This document shows, one piece after another, positions 58,390 through 64,000 of a stretch of 64,000 nt of DNA. The notes beneath the pieces are model-generated. The model was given only the letters and a program-made list of their open reading frames with translations. It made no database searches and was not told the DNA's origin. A program made the position numbers and the translations under genes. Location of the stretch: positions 99,392,652-99,456,651 of the forward strand of contig CM065299.1 in assembly GCA_032871835.1 (NCBI GenBank). Reading direction: 5' to 3'. Position 1 is the stretch's first letter. Each line of letters starts with the position of its first letter. Source of the stretch: Dipteronia dyeriana (taxonomy: Eukaryota > Streptophyta > Magnoliopsida > Sapindales > Sapindaceae).

Positions 58390-59588
58390 CAACGTATTAC
58401 ACGTGTAAGTAATACTAAATGCATATGGGAGTTGCGAATGGATAGAAATGACTTTGCAATGTTGTGTGGGTTGCTAAAAACTCGTGATGAGTTGTTAGAT
58501 GATGGTAACGTCACCATAGAGGAGCAAGTTGCAACTTTTGTAAACATATTAGCACACCACACAAAAATAGAAGTGTTCAAGTTAGATTCTATAGGTCCGG
58601 TGAAACAATTAGTCGGTATATCCACAGAGTTTTGCGTGCTTTGTTACGTTTGGAAAATGTGTTATTTGTCAAACCAACTCCCGTCCCAGATGATTGTACA
58701 TACTCAAGGTAGAGATGGTTTAAGGTAACCATTGTAACATTATCATTCTATACATGACATAATAATTTATATTATCCAGCAAATACATGAGTTATCTTTT
58801 ACTTTTAGGGTTGCCTAGGAGCATTAGATATATAGAAGTGATTGTACATGAATTTGATAAACCAAGGTATCGAACAAGAAAATGACATATTTCAACCAAT
58901 GTATTAGGTGTATGCACTCGTGAATTGAAGTTCGTATATGTCTTATATGGTTGGGAGGGATCAACTACCGATTCTAGAGTTCTTCGGGATGCAATTACTA
59001 GACATAATGGATTGAAAATTCAATTTGGTAAGATAATAATTATTATAGATACAATTTAAAATTACAACAGTTTACTCAACTTATTTACTCCAGTGACAAC
59101 TAATATGTATAGTTATTATAGGTAATTATTATTTAGCCGATGCAGGGTATACCAACGGTCAAGGTTTTCTTGCACCGTATAGAGGTACTAGGTATCATTT
59201 ACATGAATGTGAAGACTTTGATCGTGCACCTAGGAATCATGAGGACTATTTTAATTTGAAGCACTCACAAGCTATGAACATTATTGAGAGGTGTTTTGGT
59301 CTCTTGAAGAAACGTTGGGCTATACTACGAAGTCCTTCGTTCTACCCAATTAGATCTCAAGGGCGAATGATCATATGTTGTGCTTTGCTACATAATTTTA
59401 TTAGGATGTATATGGATGTTGATCATGAGAAATACACACCAATCACACTTGATGAGCTGCCTATTGGGGAAGACATACCAGATGAGTTAGAATCTATTGA
59501 TGTCGTTGAAGCAAACGATGAATGGAGTCAATTGAGAGATTATCTAACCGAAGAGATGTTTGACACTTGGATGTCTAGAAGAACTTGA
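58390..59588 (+). pseudogene. Harbinger DDE transposase, broken
   Basis: The N-terminal part reads LRMDRNDFAMLCGLLKTR and TIEEQVATFVNILAH (58,430-58,560), then shifts frame. An intron is plausible (GTTTAAG|GTAACC to TTTTAG|GGTTGC, 58,726-58,809). GCLGALD at about 58,810-58,830 holds the first aspartate, but a TAG follows closely. [11 protein letters not shown] with [15 protein letters not shown] lies near 58,935-59,015. After a second possible intron, the second aspartate is in YYLADAGYTNGQGFLAPYRG (about 59,131-59,190) and the glutamate in NIIERCFGLLKKRW (59,278-59,319). It ends at a TGA at 59,588. Family known as DDE_Tnp_4. Not functional because of frameshifts and stops. Confidence 0.85.
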
Positions 59589-59844
59589 GAGATTTATGTT
59601 TTTTTTTTCATTATTGTTGTACTTGAGAGATTTATGTTATTTTTTTCAATGTTGTTGTACTTGAGATATTTATGTTTTTTTTCCCAGTATTGTTAAACTT
59701 GAAAGATTTATATCTTTTTTTTTGTTATTTTTGAACATTTCTATTGTTTATTGAATGTGTGTTGTTGTTGTCATTCTTTTTGTTGATCTATGCATTTATT
59801 TTTATTTATGGTATAAACTTTATTAAATGACAGGAAAATTCGAT

Positions 59845-60798
59845 ATGTCTGATAGGCGTAATTGGACACCTGAAGAAGAAGATGTAATGATAACTATCCT
59901 TGAAGGGATTGTTGCTGGTGGTGGTAGATGTGATACTGATAGCTTTAGGCCTGGTACCTATGAGCTTATCGCTTCAAAGATGCGTGAAAAAATTGAAAAT
60001 ATTACCATTACAGGAAAACATGTGCAAAATAAAATGAAATGACTGAAAGATAAATATTCAGCGACCTATGATATGCTCAACACGAGTGAGTTTGGTTGGG
60101 ATGACACTCACAAATGTGTTACTGTTAGTCCTGAAATCCTAGAGGAATATTTGAAGGTTAGTGATTATATTAATTCTCTTTATATATGTAATCGATTAAT
60201 AGTTTTATTGTTATAGCATATATATAATAGTTTTAATGTCCTAATATATATTTGTTTGTTTTGATAGAAACATCCCAATAAGAATTATACGGCTAATAGG
60301 TCATTCCCACACTATGAACGACTGATAACAGTGTTTGGAAAAGATCGAGCAACAGGGAATATGGCTGAATCCGCAGCAGATGCTTTGGATAACATGAGAC
60401 TGAAAACTGAAGAGTCGAACACAACTGATTTCACTCAGCCTTTGTCAACTCCCTCAAATGTCGCCTCTACTTCATCTGACCCAAATATAGGAGAAACATC
60501 AAAACGGAAGAGAAAAAGGAATGTCAGTTCAATAACAGAATAAATCACCAAGGTCTTTGAAAAAAGCATGGAAATAGCATCTGCGGATATTGCTAAGTTG
60601 ACTGAGGTAATTACGGGAGGGGATGCAATGACCCGTTTAGGTGTTGAGGTAGAGGGTATAGGTCTTGATTGTATGCAAGTGATACGGGTTGCTATGTATT
60701 TTGGAAATAAGTCAAACCAGTTGCGCATTTGGAATGACTTGAATGACTTGAATGACTCTTACAAGGTGGATTTCGTGAATGCAATTTTAGAGGAGTGA
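59845..60798 (+). pseudogene. Harbinger Myb/SANT-like DNA-binding protein gene, broken by two stops
   Basis: It starts MSDRRNWTPEEEDVMITIL, a Myb/SANT-like DNA-binding domain (Myb_DNA-bind_3 type). A GT-AG intron lies at about 60,157-60,267 and rejoins EEYLK with KHPNKNYTANRSFPHYERL. A Ser/Thr-rich linker and KRKRKRN basic patch follow, and a C-terminal part ends SYKVDFVNAILEE. TGA at 60040-60042 (expected Arg, CGA) and TAA at 60541-60543 interrupt it. In PIF/Harbinger elements this second protein helps the transposase reach the nucleus and bind the ends. Confidence 0.85.
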
Positions 60799-61356
60799 AC
60801 ATGCTTGATTTTGTAAACATGTTTGAAACTTATATTTTGTTGGAATTGTCAACATATTTGAAACTTATATTTTGTTAGAATTGTGAACATGTTTGTGTTA
60901 TGGATTTTGTTATTAGGTTCGTGAACAATTATATTATATTAACTTTTTTGTTGGATCATGTTATTAAGTATTATACGTAATTTACTATTATGTGAAAAGA
61001 AAAAATGTGTAGTTGAATAATTAAAACTTATAATTGTAGATCATAAGTATTATTTATATCTAATATATATTTTTCTTTTCTATTATTCACAATTATGAGC
61101 ATGTAAAATTGAATAATAATTTTATTTAAAAAAATTTGAGGGAATAATATTATTAATTGATATTATTATTAAAAAAAATGAAGGAATGACCATAATGATA
61201 ATATTATTATTTGAAAAAAAAATCACATGTCTTCTAAAAAATTATTAATTAAACTATTTTTTAATTACAATATTATTATTTTTGTGAAATATGATATATA
61301 AAAATATTTATTTAATAAAATAAAATATATATTGATTTGCCTTGTCCCATATGTCA

Positions 61357-62009
61357 TCAGGGTATGCATTTTCGGTTTGGTTTGTGTTGAAGCTCAATGT
61401 CAAACCAAACCAATATGGATCGGTTTGGCTATATTTCAACCTAACCCAAGCCAATTTGATTTTTCAAACCGATTCAAACCAAACCAAAAAAGGTCGGGAT
61501 TGGTTTATCGATTTAGATTTGAACTCAAAAATCTTTTATTTTTTGATATTATATTGTAAAAAATATTTATAAAAAATAATCATAACATGAAATATTAATT
61601 ATATATACAAAGGAAGTACAGAAAAGTCAAATGAGTAATTACCAATTAATGACATGTTTGACAGTATCTATGCTTTTAAAACCCTAATACATCAATTAAT
61701 CTGATTTTTTTTTATCAAAACAAATAAATAAACTATAAAAACTTAAAGTAATCACTAAAAGTTATAAAACATGGATTGAATAAAAAACGTACGTGAATTT
61801 TATATTTTAGTTTTACTTTCTAAAATATGTGGTTTGGTTTGGGTTGATGAATTATTTCACTCAACCCAAACCGAACCACCTTTAATCGGTTTGTCCAAAA
61901 GACAAATCAACCCACCCATTTTTTATATTTGTAATCGAACCAATCCAAACTTTATAGGTTGGGTCGGTCGGTCGGTTTGGTTTGGTTCGACGGTTTTTTG
62001 CACACCCCT
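61357..62009. mobile_element. hAT-like MITE nested in the Harbinger element
   Basis: A perfect 8-bp flank ATATGTCA occurs at 61349-61356 and 62010-62017. The inner ends, TCAGGGTATGCATTTTCGG and (inverted) AGGGGTGTGCAAAAAACCG, share GGG-T-TGCA-CGG-like positions. GGTTTGGTTTGG words and their complement AACCAAACCAA fill the subterminal parts. 653 bp, no coding capacity. The TAGGGGTGTGCAAAAAACCG type end is a common plant repeat. Confidence 0.75.
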
Positions 62010-62227
62010 ATATGTCACTATTATGTGGTAACAAACATTAGATAGGACAAGAAGGACACTCTGGTCATTTGAACCTCTTGTCTCGTCATGTCCCAGTCAT
62101 AACAAACATATAACAGTACAGTGAACAGTTCTGTCCCGGGTCCACCAAACACAATATAGAACAGTCTGTCCTGTCTTGTCCTGTCCCGTCCCACTTTATC
62201 CTGTCTCATGTCCGCGCCAAACGCACC

Positions 62228-63339
62228 AGTATAGCATGGCCAAAAAAAAAAAAAAAAAAAAAAGCCATTGTCGAGGGAGAGCCCACAAAACGGTGGTCAT
62301 AGGCATGAGCAATTTATACTGAATGTGTGGCGTAGGCGATTTGTAAAACCACATCACTTGACACCTTGTCATTTTAGGAAACTCTACTCGTTGTGGTCAC
62401 TATTCTAACTGCTCATAGTAGCCCCCCTTTAAAAAATGATTTATGAATCAAAATACATTTATTAAAAAAAAAAAAAACCTTTTATATAAATTCGGTTCAA
62501 AAAACAACTTTCGAATAGTTTCAAATATATGCTTATTAGTAAATGCATAATGTGAGAGTTAAATTAAAACTCCTCCTACAAATACAATTCGAGGAGTTGC
62601 ACTCCATTGATGTTTTCAAATTTCGACTTTAGAAAAACTGAATAAATTTATCTCTCACTGAACACATGACGTCAATGCGGAGGAGGGTAATGCTCCATCC
62701 CTCAAAGGAGGTGAGCAAAAATAAACACTTCAATAATGAAGTAGTTGATTTAAATGTTTATTTTTATGAACAAATGTTCTTCTATTTCATGGACAACCTT
62801 CTCATTTAAAATGGAAAATGAAATACACCAAACAAAATAAAATATTTACATATTATAAAATATAAACCGTCTGTTTGAATCAAGAGTTTTGTTTTCTATT
62901 TTTTTTTCCGATCGTCCTGCCATTTTAATTAAAATATAAACATGAAATGACAAAAAAAAAAATAGAATCTCTAAAACAATGTCCAAAATCTAGTAAAAAA
63001 ATAATAAATTAAAAATGCCCAAAACGGCATAAAGGAAACATAAAAACACAGTGTTTTGGTATGAAGCAACATTTATTAAAGTTCGATTATTTTTCATGTT
63101 TAAATTGTTTTATTTAATTGGTGCCGATAGAGGCATTTGGAAATAGATGGCCGGAGTTATTATTTATGAGTCCTGATCACACATCAATTGGAAAGGGGTA
63201 ATACTTCAAAAATTGATTATAATATACATAGTCAAAAATTACAAACATAAAAAATTACAAACATATATGATAATTCAATACAAACAACCTAATATTGCCG
63301 AACTAACAAGTAACAAGTGTCTACTGACTTTTATGTTTC

Positions 63340-63370
<31 letters not shown>

Positions 63371-63655
63371 AATCTGTAATATTTTAAAATATATATATAT
63401 ATAAAAAGTAAATAAACTATAAAAAGATAAAAGTTCATCAAAAATTAATTAAATTTTAAAGTGATATATGATTTATAAAGTCCACAGTTTCACACAAATT
63501 TTAATATGGTACATGTATACATTCTGTTTAAGGTATGCTTAGTTTTGAAGAAATTATTTCTAACTCTTTTTTGTATGCAGTCCAATGAAATAATGTAAAT
63601 TCAATGGTTCATATGTAAGAAACTCATATAAGAATATATATATATATATATATAT
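62228..63655. other. AT-rich spacer
   Basis: No gene, RNA or clear element seen. Poly-A runs at 62,240-62,260 and 62,464-62,477 and AT runs at 63,340-63,364 and 63,636-63,655 are the only marked structures. Confidence 0.6.
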
Positions 63656-63658
63656 TAT

Positions 63659-64000
63659 AGTGGTCCTCTCATAAGGTATTCCTTTTTTTAATTTCGGTAA
63701 AGAACACCATGAAATCACATCAAATTATATGAATTTTGATCTGATTTTTTGTGTGGATGATATGTTCAATGAAATATACGTATGAATAAAATTTGAGAAT
63801 TTTTCAAACACTACAACTATTTTTCTTAAATTTTCCTATATTTTACCCTCTTTTCGATACCTAATATTTTAAAAAACCGTAATAAATAGTTATCGTGCTT
63901 GAAAAATTCTCAAATTTTATTCATATGTAAATTTCACTAAAAATATCATCCACAAAAAATTCAAATCAAAAATCATAAAAATAGTACAAATACATTATGA
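63659..64000. mobile_element. fold-back MITE, cut by the window edge
   Basis: Two inverted arms, 63729-63811 and 63895-63976, share TGAATAAAATTTGAGAATTTTTCAA, TGGATGATAT and GTGTTTG/GTGCTTG parts across about 80 bases, separated by an 83-bp loop. The left flank up to TGGTCCTCTCATAAGG probably belongs to the element; the matching right end would lie beyond 64000. Confidence 0.65.

Larger units (their letters stand above)
56094..62227 (+). mobile_element. PIF/Harbinger transposon, formerly autonomous type, decayed
   Basis: Inverted ends: GGGTGCGTTTGGTACACGGG at left; GGTGCGTTTGGCGCGGACAT inverted from the right (GGGACGGGACAGG subterminal words at both). Inside, in the same direction, are a DDE transposase gene (58,390-59,588) and a Myb/SANT gene (59,845-60,798), the two-gene plan of plant PIF/Harbinger elements. 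The long left non-coding part (56,094-58,380) includes a 24-bp tandem repeat with CACGTG at 56,402-56,462 and an AT microsatellite. An hAT-like MITE lies near the right end. A clean 3-bp target duplication is not visible. Confidence 0.85.

Noticed and set aside
61332..61572. Two 75-residue open frames near 61.4 kb
   Set aside because: They consist of the terminal repeat of the hAT-like MITE (GGTTTGG words) and have no coding character.
56091..62230. A 3-bp target duplication for the large Harbinger element
   Set aside because: The flanks (ATA or TAG on the left, AGT on the right) do not match, so no duplication is claimed.

Overview
This window is nuclear DNA of a flowering plant, most likely a core eudicot. 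The evidence is spliced genes of clearly plant type (a BRAHMA-class remodeller, an ARID-ELM2-SANT protein, a mitochondrial cyanoalanine synthase), an intron-containing tRNA-Tyr, strongly AT-rich spacers, and plant transposons (Copia, MULE, PIF/Harbinger, hAT and MITEs). The sequence alone does not fix the species. The Copia gag resembles copies I know from cucurbits, but that family is widespread.

Layout. 1-17,010 is a transposon nest. A Mutator-like element (MULE, 429-17,000) carries a decayed DUF1985/Ulp1 protease gene on + and a transposase remnant lacking its catalytic core on -. A 9.8-kb Copia element (4,630-14,433, minus orientation, 2.1-kb LTRs) sits inside the protease domain, with a perfect 5-bp target duplication. 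17,000-20,800 holds small non-autonomous elements: an hAT MITE, a Harbinger-like MITE and two SINE-like tRNA-derived pieces.

20,800-49,350 is the gene island. On + are an ARID-ELM2-SANT gene (20,855-24,606) and a UBC4/5/6-type ubiquitin-conjugating enzyme (26,517-29,398). On - are BRM (42,219-30,402, 14 exons), tRNA-Tyr (43,983-43,897) and mitochondrial beta-cyanoalanine synthase (49,341-46,072, 10 exons). Every exon junction was assigned by reading frame. Predicted protein lengths are 597, 184, 2,244 and 373 residues, close to the known families. UBC and BRM converge with about 1 kb between their stop codons.

49,500-64,000 is repeat-rich again: tandem duplications, a probable solo LTR or LTR fragment, a diverged LTR-like direct-repeat pair, a Harbinger MITE (55,317-55,915) beside a 6.1-kb related Harbinger element (56,094-62,227) with broken transposase and Myb/SANT genes, an hAT-like MITE nested in that element, and a fold-back element running toward the right edge.

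The protein-coding genes do not form one pathway. The ARID-ELM2-SANT protein and BRM both act on chromatin, UBC acts in ubiquitination, and the cyanoalanine synthase detoxifies cyanide in mitochondria. I found no convincing new biological system. The most informative observations are the nested insertion that restores the protease reading frame, a tandem duplication that copied a splice acceptor and exon start inside the ARID gene, a probable GC-AG intron and a tandem acceptor in BRM, and a C-to-T-type pattern of stop codons across the transposon genes.
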